Below, piece by piece: positions 1 to 10,224 of a DNA stretch of 64,000 bases. Within the stretch, counting starts at the first letter, position 1; each line of letters begins with the position of its first letter. This DNA comes from Cryptomeria japonica (Eukaryota > Streptophyta > Pinopsida > Cupressales > Cupressaceae), in contig NC_081407.1 in the NCBI RefSeq assembly GCF_030272615.1, positions 152,293,048-152,357,047 of the forward strand. The letters run 5' to 3'. The notes under the pieces were generated by a model. That model was not told the DNA's origin, did not search any database, and saw only the letters and a program-made list of their open reading frames with translations. Position numbers and translations under genes: made by a program.

Positions 1-199
1 GCTGCACACATGGTGAAGAAGGCACGGGAATGACAGTTGATGGCAAAGAAGAACCTCAGACTCCACACAGTGCAACAACCTTCTTCTTTGACCACTACAG
101 GGACGCCTCCTCCCCCTTCTCAGTCTTAGTCTTTTGTTTTGTATTCCAGCTCCTATTGTCTTAGTCGTTTGGAAGACGACTACTTTTTTGGGGGGCTGA
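1..199 (+). mobile_element. 3' end of an LTR-retrotransposon internal region
   Basis: This is the tail of an element whose body lies before the window. A polypurine-tract-like run (TTTTTTGGGGGGC, about 185-196) directly precedes a TG that starts a plausible LTR. One frame is open through the first 170 bases and ends just before the tract, as expected for the end of a polyprotein, but it holds no motif I can name. The call rests on layout, not on a recognised protein. Confidence 0.45.
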
Positions 200-535
200 T
201 GTTAGGGGTCAATAACACATGTGAGTTTGTAGTTGGGAGGGGTGTTTATGTTTGGTTATGTTTGAGTTGCCGAGAGGTTCCCTTGGGGTAGTTGGTAGTT
301 AGTGACGGTTGGCAACTTGGCCAACCGTCGAGTCTATATATGATTTGGATGGAACCTCGGCAAGGATGGTATTGTACTGACATATTCTTGAGAATTCAAT
401 AAAGATATCATTCTTTTGGTTTAGTTGTTTGTTATTGTTAGTTATGCTTTGATATATGAATATTATGTTACATGAATAGTTGTTACATGTGGGGAATCCT
501 TGTTTTATCCGTGAGTTTACCAACCTCACATTAAG
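200..535 (+). repeat. Probable 3' LTR (short, with TATA box and polyA signal)
   Basis: The segment begins TGTTAGGGG right after the polypurine-like tract. It contains a perfect-arm palindrome (GGTTGG..CCAACC, 307-326), a TATA box (TATATATG, about 334) and an AATAAA signal near 398, in the order expected of U3-R-U5. The right end is uncertain; CCTCACA near 530 is the best candidate. No target duplication could be checked because the left LTR lies outside the window. Confidence 0.5.
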
Positions 536-870
536 AACTAAACACTTGTCTCTTAAATCTTGCTTGAAATCAATAGTGAGCTCTTTCCAATCCTTCATAG
601 AGACTTCTAGATGCACCAAAAGTAGCAACAAACCTGCCCTAATGTGATTCAATGATTATTTTTTTCTCAAACTCCTTGCTAGTTTCCCTACAATGCAATC
701 CAAATTTGGCTCAAAAATCTATTTTGGCTTGAATATGAAATGAAGTTACTTTTAGGCTGGAGGAGGAAATATAAGTAAAAAAAAGAAAATCAAAATTGAT
801 TTTTATGTTTTTTTTTTCACATTTCCTAACTTGTGCGTAGGCTAAGTTTGAGGCTCAAGACTCGGCTAGA
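536..870. other. Unassigned AT-rich sequence
   Basis: No gene, RNA or clear repeat end is seen here. The 117-codon minus-strand frame overlapping this stretch has no recognisable domain and spans an LTR boundary, so I do not treat it as a gene. Confidence 0.4.
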
Positions 871-2684
871 CTCGATGTAATGTCCCCTTATTGCGATTGC
901 CCTTAATTTTGCCCTAGAATCACAAGTTCAATAAAAACAAGAAATGTAATATAGTTAGGGATATAACTTTACGAAAAATGTTTAAGCAAGATAGATTTTG
1001 GTTGAGATCGCGCAATCATGTTAGACAATTATCAAAAATGTAATTCATATAACCAATAATTTCTACTAGGGTTAAAGAACAAATATATATGGCACATGTA
1101 TATTCATAATCATCATAATTTAAATAAATCATACAATATCTATAATTCATTATTGGAGTTCAACCATAACAAGGCTTGGATGAGGAGACATGATAGGGTG
1201 CCCAAAGCAACCCTCACATGAAGCCCAAGAGCAGATATACCATTCCCCTTGCCTCCATGTGGGAGGTTGCTGACCATCCATCATGAGGTGGCGTACTTAG
1301 TGGGGAAGCTTGTCACTGCCCTCCTTATTCATGCCACCTTATTCACCCTTCTATAATTGAGACTTCTTTAAATTCATTCCAACAATCAACCATTACAGAG
1401 GTTGGAGGGGAAATTGCAATAAAGGGTGCCTGGGTATTGTTCAGCCCAATTAAGCCCAAGAGCGTTTAGCATCCAACTAATACAATTCACCCCTTGGCTC
1501 ACAAGCGGTAGGAACAACCACCTTTGATGATTCCATCCCTTGGGGTGGCTTGCATAAGTCGAGGGAACCCGGGGCATTGAGGAAGACTGTTCAGCTCAGT
1601 TAAGCCCAAGAGAACAGAACATCCAGCTAAGACAACTCGCCCCTTGGCCCACAAGTGGCAGGAACATCCATCCTTGATGATTCCATCCCTTGGGATGGCC
1701 TACTTAATTCGGGGGAACCCTGTCTACTACCTCCTCCCTAATCAATTTCCCTCCATTCTTCTAATGATTGATTATAGGAATAACAAATAGACAAACTTGT
1801 GAATTAAGAAACATAATAAATTTGCAAGGCTGACTAATATCTTGACAAAAGATATATTAAAGAATATAAGAACATCACTATCTATATTGCATACCAACAT
1901 TTAAGATTGCTATTTGCCTTATGACAACTGGTCGGCTGCCTATATTCAGATGTATATCTCTTATCAGAAATTCTCTTCATCGATTTCTGATTCCTCCCCT
2001 TTTCCCCAAGGAGGACCTGTTCTATATAGCCATTGAGAGGATTGAGCATCACTTCTCTTCCCGGAGTGATGTCCCTTCCAAAGGGAGCATCTCCTCACTT
2101 GCTGACTCTTCATAATTGCAACTTTAACAATCAAACAAATCTTCTTTTGTAATTACTGCTTAGTGTTTACTGTTTATAAACAATTCCAATCACTGCTTAG
2201 TTTTTATGGTTTTTAATTAATATAAACGTATATCTATATATATTGCCTCTGTTAATCATATAATTGCTGTCCATATTATATGCATTGGGGCTGCTTAAAC
2301 AATATTTAGTTGCTGTCTGATAACAATCACCTTTATTGTTTTGGTTGCTGCTTATTTCCTTTGACGTGAATGAGAAAGTTTATGGTGGGGGCATGACAGC
2401 TTAAGGATCTATTAAAGACCAGATCACCGACTGGGAGACTCTTGGTTCATAGCAAAGAAAAGCATGGCATTGGAAGATTAATTCCTGAAATTGGCTTTTT
2501 AATAGAAAATTGTGAAGTCTTAATAATTAAGATAATTTTCTGAGCAACAGTAATATATTTATATATATTCCTGAATTCATTTATTACTTTATTTATTTCT
2601 GATTTCCCTTGATATGCTAATGAGTGTTTTATTATATTTATTTGATTAAATTCATTATGACATGATCAGGGGCATGACACTCGG
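871..2684 (+). mobile_element. LTR-A copy 1 (probable solo LTR)
   Basis: The LTR runs from TGTAATGTCCCC at 876 to GGGGCATGACA ending at 2679. The ends are inverted versions of each other, as in the other LTR-A copies. Flanks are CTCGA (871-875) and CTCGG (2680-2684), a target duplication with one mismatch. There is no coding content. A related internal segment (GCCCAAGAG..., 'TTGGCCCACA') recurs inside the copy at 34125-35580. A second end-like motif, GGGGGCATGACA, at 2387-2398 may mark an internal rearrangement. Confidence 0.6.
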
Positions 2685-4366
2685 AGAATTTGGCAAGTCC
2701 ATCAAACTTGGCGAGTCTGGTGAGACTTAGCTGCCAAGTCTCCCAGACTTGGTGAGGGTGGCTAGCCAAGTTTTGTAAAACTGATTTTGTAAAACTGATT
2801 TTGTAAAACTGATAAAACCACATAAATGAATTAGGCAACTCAAATATGGATACCTATAATCATTTTCCCTATAGTGATCGATATTGTTAAGAGTCTTAGG
2901 TTTATTTAAAATTTATTCTTGAAGTTCTGCTTTTTCCATTTTTCATGTTTTTTAAATAAGTTCTCACAACAGTGGGGTATGCTTTGATGTCCTTGTGGAT
3001 AGCAGGATGTCCTCGTGGTGTTTCAGAATCAGGGAACACCCTTAGATGGGGGTGTTCTCAGGAATGTCTTTTTGTTTTGGTAGGAGAGGACAGAAGGGGA
3101 AGATTTTGACCCTGCCCTTATGATGGAGTGGACAACTGACCTGACCCCCAATCCTATGGAACGCCCCCATTGATTAATGCAATATAGTCACTCATAGTGA
3201 TCATGCCCATCTTGCCAACAATTTTTGCACCAGAACTGTGTTTTATTTCTGTGATTGCACTCCACATTTTCTGCACATATGGACTTTAGTAACCTGACTA
3301 AACATCTTTTGTGTCTTTTCTAGGTGGTCTCTCATGTTCCATTTTGTCTTCGCATTCCAGGCTTATTATACTGTTCACTGCTTTTTATACAATTGGAAGC
3401 ACTGCTTTCATGTTTTTCCTGGACCCCAGTAACAGATCTTGAGGAAACAACTTGTTTCGAAGATCCTCAGTGGGGTTTTTAATCAATTTCTATAGCAAGT
3501 TTCTTAAAGTTAAATTATAGGCACTTTGACTTTATATTTTTCATTGACAATTTCTTTTTCAGTATCTTTTCAGACTTGATAATATGAATCGAAATAATTG
3601 TAAGGGAATTCTTCCTACTGATCATTTGCTGTCCCTCAATTTGTCAGGGAGTGCTTTGAAAGTTTGAAACTGATATTTTATCTTCTAGATCATTCACAAT
3701 ACATGTATTTACTATTATGTTGCAGTTTCACAGCAGATTCTCTCTCCTGGTAACAGTGAATTTGAGAAACTTTTATTTTTCTGCTGGCATTGCTGTTTGG
3801 TGTTTTCTGGTCTCTTGAATCTTTCTTCAACCTTTTCATCTTCTTGTTTCTCCTCAGCACTGATTTTCTCCTTCTAACAACTTACACTGATAATGCAATC
3901 CCTCGCTTAAAATGAGTCTTAAAAAGGTAAAATGTCATCCATATTTGAACCCTTTATCACTGGGAAGTAATGCAAATTTTTTTCCCAGAAATATGGGACC
4001 AAACCTTAACAAACCATAAACATGGACACAAATAGTTTTATCAGCATGCCCTAACAAGCACCCATTTGATTCAGTAATTCGGCATTTGTGAAAAAGTGTG
4101 TAGGGAACCATTGTTGTAGTTTGCTGGTCTAAGTTCTCTTTAATTATAATGAGATCCGGAGGTGATGGTATTTATGTAGGACCATGCTAAACTTCCAAGT
4201 AACTGAGCACAAATTGACCAAAGCATGATTATTGTCATAAGATATGTGGAAACCTGATACACATTCTTTTCTTAAGCTTTTTTTTCTTCTCATACTCCTA
4301 TGGAAATGTTTGTGTTTGTTTGGATTGTACTGTAATGTTGATTCCATTATTCCTTTGGACTGACAG
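2685..4366 (+). other. Non-repetitive intron-like sequence upstream of exon candidate
   Basis: This stretch lacks the LTR hallmarks seen elsewhere and probably belongs to an intron of the NAD kinase gene. It includes a short tandem triplication of a 14-bp unit (TTTGTAAAACTGAT, 2772-2813). No further exon could be called with both splice sites and an open frame. Confidence 0.4.
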
Positions 4367-4592
4367 TAGTGCATCTGGGTTGTTTAAAGAAATTTCTGTA
4401 CAGGAAGGCATAGCCACTGATGCAACACAAAAATGGATTGATAATTCATCTCATCAAGCTGAGAATGGAGAGTCAATTCAAAATCAAAACAGGAAATGTT
4501 GTACAAAGCATGGAATTTGTGGCCTGGAAATTCGTCCAAGGCAAATATCTCAATGTGATTTTGTAATGGGTTCAAATCTGTGTAGTCCAAAG
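4367..4592 (+). CDS. Candidate N-terminal-region exon of the NAD kinase gene
   Basis: The exon lies between an acceptor (GGACTGACAG, ending 4366) and a donor (AAG|GTGATC at 4593). The open frame is one base plus 75 codons, so the exon ends in phase 0. That matches the phase-0 start of the next sure exon at 23519. The peptide is hydrophilic and Ser/Asn/Gln-rich with a CTKHGIC segment near its middle. That kind of Cys-His-Gly segment is, as far as I recall, typical of the poorly conserved N-terminal extension of plant NADK1 proteins. If joined directly to the exon at 23519, the intron is 18,926 bp. The assignment is inference from frame, splice sites and position; it could be an exon of another gene. 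Confidence 0.5.
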
Positions 4593-5939
4593 GTGATCCT
4601 AATGATGCCAAGAACTGAAAATATCTTTTTAAGTTACCATCATGTTTGAATGAATGCTTTTACTCTGTTAGAAATCTTTGACTATGGTTGAAAAATGCAA
4701 ATGTACATCTAAGCAATATCTGTTAGAAAGTTTTTTGAGGCAAATATCTTACATGTGATTCTGTTACTGATTTAAATTTTAAACCTGTGTACTCAAAAGG
4801 TGATTTCTAATGTGGCTTAGCATTGAGGCTATATTTTTAACTGGCCTTGCTGCTTAAATGAATGATTCTTGATCTCTGGAAAATTTGTGCCATGTATGTC
4901 TATGCAATATATGTCCTCTCCTTTCACCATGTCTACTGAGTTGGGGATCTGTTTCCCTGGTTGTATTGAAAAGGCCATATATATCAAGCTTTACTGTGGA
5001 AGTCTCTTGTTGGTATTTGTTGTTCTCATACAGAAACTTCTGTATTGTGTCCAGTTCCCGACCAAAACTTTGTCTTTTGCTTGAGTGCAGTTATGTTTCA
5101 GTTTTTTTTTCACGTGTCTATGTTGTCTTTCCTCCACATTCCCAGAATGATTTGGAAGAGACTCCAAAGAGTAAAGAATTATTTCAACCACTGTACATCT
5201 GATGGAGATTCAACCAAAAAGCAAAGTCATGATCAAAATTGCATTCAAATGTTCAAAACTTAAAAGGTACTTGCCAAAGTGGTAAGAATTTGTCATGGGA
5301 AAAATCAGTAAATTACTGTTCTGCCATGTGCCTGATAGACAAAAAGCAGTAATTAGAAAATAAAACTCTGCATATTGGTGCTCTGCCACATGCCCATTGG
5401 TGAATATGTAAAATTAAATTAGTCAACTCTTGCATTTTCCTGTTCTAGTGTGCACTGGGCAGTTTTCATGCAAATTTTGAAGTGAATAAAACTTGTTTTT
5501 AATATTAATAAGTTCAGGCACCAACTAGGGTTCATGGTTGAGTAAGATTTATTTAAAGGCACCTGTTAATGCTAGGGCCGACAGATGACTATTGCTTATT
5601 GAAATCAGATCAAAACTATGTGATTGTTTGCTCGTATTTAAAATAGAAGTCTGCTTTAAATTGCAGAGATCAGCTAAAGAACAAATCAGTTTAAAAATAG
5701 CATAGTTGGTGCTTGATTTGGGAATTATTTTTTGTTCAAGTAAGGCTTCAATTGTTTCCATCTTTACGTCAGCGGAATGCAATTGGAAGTCTTTAGTAGG
5801 ATGCTTTTGTTAATGCATTAGTAGCTTCTGCAAGATAAGACTCTCCTAACCTTTTAATCTCCTTTGTTCTGTTTTGATTATGCTATCTGATTTATGCTTT
5901 CCGAACTGAATATCTTTATCGGATTACAACATTGATCAT
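4593..5939 (+). other. Intron sequence, no further gene supported
   Basis: Mostly single-copy-looking, AT-rich sequence. A splice-flanked block at 5148-5260 resembles an exon, but its phase-0 frame stops after 18 codons, so it is not called. The remaining small frames show no domain or codon bias worth reporting. Confidence 0.4.
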
Positions 5940-6479
5940 GATTATGATATTGACATTGATAAAAGAAGGATTAGATCGACGACTTGCTTAACATAGTTAA
6001 GCGTCGATCTAATGCTATCGGGCTAGTAACCCGATAGCACATTAATGTCGATCCATAAATGGATCGGCATTAATATGCTATCGGGGTATTAACCCAATAG
6101 CATATAGAATGCTGTTGTTATCGAGTTTAGTTCATAAACCTGTTTGGGCCATTAACAAAGCATCTTAACTAAACACCGCTTCGAACAAGAGTTTAATTAT
6201 TAATGTTAGTTACCAAACATAACATAGATCGGGATGTGCACTATGAAGAGGCACCGATCAATGGGTGCCTTGATCGGTCATGTCTAAATGACATGACCGG
6301 TCAAGACATCCATTGACCGGTCCTCTAAACATATAAAGCCCGATATGAATCATTTGGAGAAGACATAGAAAACGTAAATGATCTCTCTCCTTCAGCCTGC
6401 AAACGAAACAATAAAATATTAGACAATATTATCACATATATATAATAGTTCTTTTATTGCAATTGAATATAACTTTACA
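5940..6479 (+). repeat. Hairpin-rich 5' LTR-like region
   Basis: The segment ends in ..TTTACA directly before a tRNA-Met-type primer-binding site, the expected end of a 5' LTR. Its left end is not determined. Four back-to-back inverted repeats occupy 5971-6106, and two more lie at 6250-6269 and 6270-6304. Arms are 6-15 bp with few mismatches, for example GCTATCGGG/CCCGATAGC at 6014-6038. A TATA-like stretch (ACATATATATAATAG) lies near 6434. No coding frame is present. Confidence 0.55.
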
Positions 6480-6492
6480 TGGTATCAGAGCC
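6480..6492 (+). promoter_or_regulatory. Primer-binding site (initiator tRNA-Met type)
   Basis: TGGTATCAGAGCC follows the LTR terminus ACA with no gap. This is the classical plant PBS complementary to the 3' end of initiator tRNA-Met, used for minus-strand priming by many Copia and TRIM elements. Confidence 0.8.
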
Positions 6493-6593
6493 AGGTCCAG
6501 ACTAGGAGCCCCAAGCACACGAGAGGTGTGGCTTAAGGGGGGGTGTTGGTGGAAATAAGCCACCCCCGGACCGATGATGGGCTGGTCCAAGAG
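6493..6593 (+). mobile_element. Very short internal region, polypurine tract and start of a second LTR (TRIM-like)
   Basis: Only about 50 bp separate the PBS from a purine tract (TTAAGGGGGGG, ending 6543) followed by TGTTGGTGG at 6544, the expected start of a 3' LTR. An element with PBS and polypurine tract this close together fits a terminal-repeat retrotransposon in miniature (TRIM). The sequence after 6544 does not match the 5' LTR-like region, so the element is either chimeric or interrupted. Confidence 0.5.
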
Positions 6594-6665
6594 GGGCCAA
6601 TAGCTCAGTGGTAAAGCACTCCAGCAGCGTATGGAAGGTCCTAGGTTCGAGTCCTAGCTGGTCCA
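6594..6665 (+). tRNA. tRNA-like sequence (probably tRNA-derived repeat, not a functional tRNA)
   Basis: The 72-base stretch folds as a degenerate cloverleaf. GGGCCAA pairs with CTGGTCC (one G:U, one mismatch). GCTC pairs with AAGC in the D arm (three of four). The T arm is perfect (CTAGG/CCTAG, loop TTCGAGT). The anticodon arm has four pairs and an 8-base loop, so no anticodon can be assigned. Pol III box A (TAGCTCAGTGGT, 6601) and box B (GGTTCGAGTCC, 6644) are intact. It lies inside the presumed second TRIM LTR, recalling elements that carry pol III promoters in their LTR. Confidence 0.5.
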
Positions 6666-7404
6666 TGTCTCAACAGCTTTTAGAAGTATTTTCATCAGAG
6701 CAGCATACTTTCGTCACATTAGCAGTGTATTGGTGAGTTATATTAGCAGCAGGTGTGATCCTGAGTCTTGCAACAACACAAAAGTCATTATTTTTGGCAA
6801 TATTCATCAGCAGTATTCTCATTGATTTCAGTGAACTTAAATACATCAGCTGTGTTTCTTTCCATTGTGAGGGTTTCCTATCAATTACAAAGTTGTCATA
6901 ATTCTTCTTTCTTCACTCTTTGTTAGACTTTTCTTTTACCAAATTCTCGACAAAAGGTTTTTATCAACAGAAATATTCAGCAGTGTTTCTGTCTACAACA
7001 GTCATATCACCAGGTAGGGTTTTCTAATCATTAACGGTTTTTTAGAGAATTAAAAGTGTTAAAGGATAGCACTTAGAGTTTTTTTGTCAATTGATCAATC
7101 CTTGTCATCTTTCTTCTTCAACTTTGTCATCAATTCAATGGATTAAAAGACAAAAAAAACAGCAAAATGAAGATGAAGTTTCAAGAGGTTACACTTTGGT
7201 TTACTCGTGCATCTATTGTTTTTCCAAGTACAAGTCATGATTAGGTCTTATCTAGATTGTTCGTCTCTCTGTTTTTGTGGCTCTTTAATGATCATAGGTA
7301 TGAATCAAGGCTTCCAAAAACATTTGTCTGAAAAGCGAGTTTTTTGTCAAGGAAATTTCATAGGGCATAAGGATAGTGGTGCACTTGTGTAAATGAAAGG
7401 CAAA
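6666..7404 (+). other. Unassigned, probable retroelement internal sequence
   Basis: Many scattered 'CAGCAG' and 'TTCATCAG' words but no coherent frame, splice-supported exon or repeat boundary. It lies between the TRIM-like fragment and the GTGCACC array and is probably decayed element sequence. Confidence 0.3.
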
Positions 7405-7770
7405 GAATCCAATGATGAGGTGTGTGCACCTAATAAGGGAAAGTTCGAGATTAAAAAAGCATGTTTAGGTGCACATATGGAGTAGAGGCACACCTTATAA
7501 ACGAAAAGAGGATTTCAATCTTCAATCCATAAAGTCTTAAGTTTAGGTGCGCACCTGCCTTGTAAGGGTGCACCTCATTAAAGGAAATTTTGGATTCATT
7601 ATCAAAATGACCAAGGGCTGATGCAAAATTGCACACTTAAAACATAAGGGCACCCTTAAATTAAGCAAATGGAGTAGCGTTATAAAGTGCACGTTTTTCA
7701 AAGAATGGAAACCAGAAGAGTTAAGTTTAAAGAAGTTCAAATCAGATAACTATGGATAGGTGCATTATTC
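7405..7770. repeat. Array with palindromic GGTGCACC-type cores
   Basis: Degenerate copies of a core related to AGGTGCGCACCT recur at about 7422, 7468, 7487, 7545, 7571, 7629 and 7753, often followed by TTATAAGG- or TTAAAGG-like words. The copy at 7545-7556 is a perfect 12-bp palindrome. The array lies just upstream of a purine-rich run (about 7881-7894) and an LTR-C start, so it probably belongs to the 3' part of the same element. Confidence 0.45.
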
Positions 7771-7895
7771 TTAAGAGAAGCACATGTCTGTTAAGAGATG
7801 TTTAAAACCGAGCTGCGAAAAAGAAAGCTATGCTTCACAATGGACATGCAGATATCCGTGGCAACCTAGTCACAGGTTTTTGAGAAAGGGACAAG

Positions 7896-8153
7896 TTGTG
7901 ACGTTTTCACACATCACCCCATTGCAAATGGGGACCCCCTCTTTTCACTGAATAAACCAAGTCTTTTGTAGTCTGTGTCATCTCCCGACCTTAAGGAATG
8001 AATTGTAAGGTCTTGTCGGTTTTTATTTTGATCTTTGAAAGTAATGAAATGACTAAGTTGGAATGGATTCTTAAGGAATATATAGCCTAGAAAGGATATA
8101 GTCTTAATATTGTTATCAAGTCAAGAATTAGGGTTTTGATGTATTGAGAAATG
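7896..8153 (+). mobile_element. LTR-C copy 1, 5' part
   Basis: The terminus reads TTGTGACGTTTTCACAC followed by the hairpin CCCC-ATTGCAAAT-GGGG and ACCCCC, nearly the same as at 14324 and 38970. It is cut after 258 bases by the solo LTR-A at 8159. The sequence resumes at 9929. Confidence 0.55.
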
Positions 8154-9928
8154 CATTGTGTAAGAACCCGTCCTTTCTGCACTTATTTTTTAGCTTGTGT
8201 GGTTTGACATTTTGTCAAACACTTGGCATGTATTCTTCTTAGGACTGATTTCTGAGTTTTCCTTTGTTTCAAAGGTTTTAGTTTGTGTAATGTTTGCTTG
8301 GAAAAAGAGTTGAATACAATGACTAATAGATAACAATGGCAAGATAATAAAGATAATAATCATAAGCTTATTCTTATTTCAAATCTAATTCAAACTGGAA
8401 ACAGAAATATCTCTTCAAATTTCAGTTCTATTACAATCTGGAAATTTCAAGTTTCTTCTACAATGGTGTGTCCAACTCATGCACAAGTTCACATACTGGA
8501 AGTAGACTCCAAATGAAGGGTTGCAGCTAACAGAGCTCAGCCCAGCTGGTAAAAACCAGTTACTAACACTTTGAACTGCTGCTGTTAACCTTTCCTATAT
8601 CCCTGCAGTTTCAGCTCCAAGTGGATGGCAATAGGAATATGGTCTGAAGTTCAATGTGTCCTTTAGGCACAATTTGGTGACATGACTGGCTGAAGATAAT
8701 GTCTGAAACTCCTTATGTAGGTCTGATATTTTCTGCCCTTTGTCTGAAGATTATGACAGTTAAAAATAATCCCAAACTCTTCCAAAGATGTGTCCAAGCC
8801 TAGGAATAGGGCGCTGAAACCTTAGATGCAAAATATGTCAATGAAGTGCCATGTAATCATCAAATCTTGTGGACAACAAACTGATGTCACTGTAGCAACA
8901 CTGTTCACACACTGTTCACTTCACTGTTCATGCACGCTTCATGGCATTGTTCAAATAGTTGTTCATGCACTATTCACGGCACTATTTATACACTGTTCAC
9001 ATCACTGTAGCACCCAACAATGTCCAACATGCAGCTCAACGAGTCTGGCATCCAAACTCCTTCACAATATTCAAACCCTAGCAAAATGAATAGTAGAAAC
9101 AAAAAAGGTACCTTACAACAGCAGTACCTTCATTTCCACAAATGTGAAACACAAGTGAGATACCTAAATGATATCTCCAACTGACAATGGGTTTCCGTCC
9201 ACTGCCTCCAAGCTCAACGTTTTCCGTCCTCAAACCTAGTAGAAACCAAAGCTCCCAAATTCTCCAAGAGAGAAATAATAAACCAACCATATCTGAAAGA
9301 GAGCTCTTGAATCTCTTTGATAATGCTCTCATAAGAGTTCATTCACTCACCTTGCCAATGTGGGATAAACAAAATCACTTTTTGCCTTTTCCTATTTTTT
9401 CGGGATTTTGCTTTTTCCCCTATTTTCTCGCGATTGATTTTTTCTCCCTATTTTATCGTGATTGCTTTTTTCCTTTAATATTTCCCATGACATTTAAATA
9501 ATTTTCCCTTCAACTTAAGTTCCCAAACATTCTATGTCTCCAATGTGTTATTAATAAAGGGACTTTAAATACTTGCACTTAACTATAGTCCCGCATTAAT
9601 AAAGTTAAATATTTAATTTAACTTTATAACTTAACTTTATTGATAAATAAATCAATAATCGCAAACGATTATTAAAAGCTTCAAACAACTATCATCATCA
9701 GGATATTATATATGAGTTCATTGTTGATCCAGACTTGGTCTGGCTGACTTACTATAAATAGTATCCCAAAAACCTATCAAAACACATCAGAATCACTTGC
9801 AACTGAAACTGCCTAGGCCAAATATCCTCAAGATCCCTAAAATGTCCTAGTTAGGCTATGGGACCATGGAGAAATAGGCTAACGACAACCTCATACAACA
9901 TGTGCTAGAAAGGGGACATTACACATTG
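8154..9928 (+). mobile_element. Solo LTR-A copy 2 with perfect 5-bp target duplication
   Basis: The LTR occupies 8159-9923, from TGTAAGAACCCG to GGGGACATTACA. It is flanked on both sides by CATTG (8154-8158 and 9924-9928). TG..CA ends, a 5-bp duplication and no coding content identify a solo LTR left by LTR-LTR recombination. It sits inside LTR-C copy 1. A short cluster of CACTGTTCA-type words (8900-9005) forms a small degenerate repeat within it. Confidence 0.8.
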
Positions 9929-10224
9929 TACTTATTGCTTTATTCTTCAGACTTTGCATTTTGCTAACAATAAACTTGATTGATACTTGTACTTCACAAT
10001 GTTTCCTTGTCTTTTTCAGGTACATTGCGGGGAGCAAGACTTTGGATGTTGAGAAGAGGACATCGTTGAGTGGATGATATCATTGTCCAAGGAAGAGCTT
10101 GCAATGATAGAACAAAGAATTCACAGGCTGAGGAATGGAATGATGGATATTTGGCTAAGTGTCAAGATAAACTTGAGAACTGATATGGAGAAATGAAAGA
10201 AAAACAACCAAAATTTGGCTGTCT
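9929..10224 (+). other. Continuation of LTR-C copy 1 / leader sequence
   Basis: Resumes the element interrupted at 8154. A polypyrimidine stretch and AG (CTTTTTCAG|GTACATTG, near 10019) resembles the splice-acceptor-like junctions found upstream of the ORFs at 42570 and 60807, but no comparable long frame follows here. Confidence 0.35.

Noticed and set aside
1386-2115. Small frames of 60-66 codons on both strands
   Set aside because: Located inside LTR-A copy 1, with no domain, splice context or conservation in the copy at 34125.
3431-3475. Short open stretch after CCCCAG with peptide TDLEETTCFEDPQW
   Set aside because: No acceptable donor and too short to judge.
5148-5260. Possible NAD kinase exon (CACATTCCCAG|AATGAT ... 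AAAAG|GTACTT)
   Set aside because: Splice sites look fair, but in the phase set by the preceding exon it stops after 18 codons and the other open frame ends in TAA just before the donor. It could be an alternative exon; not enough support to call.
6594-6665. Functional nuclear tRNA gene
   Set aside because: The D and anticodon arms are imperfect, the anticodon loop has 8 bases and the sequence is embedded in an LTR-like element with no T-run terminator directly after it.
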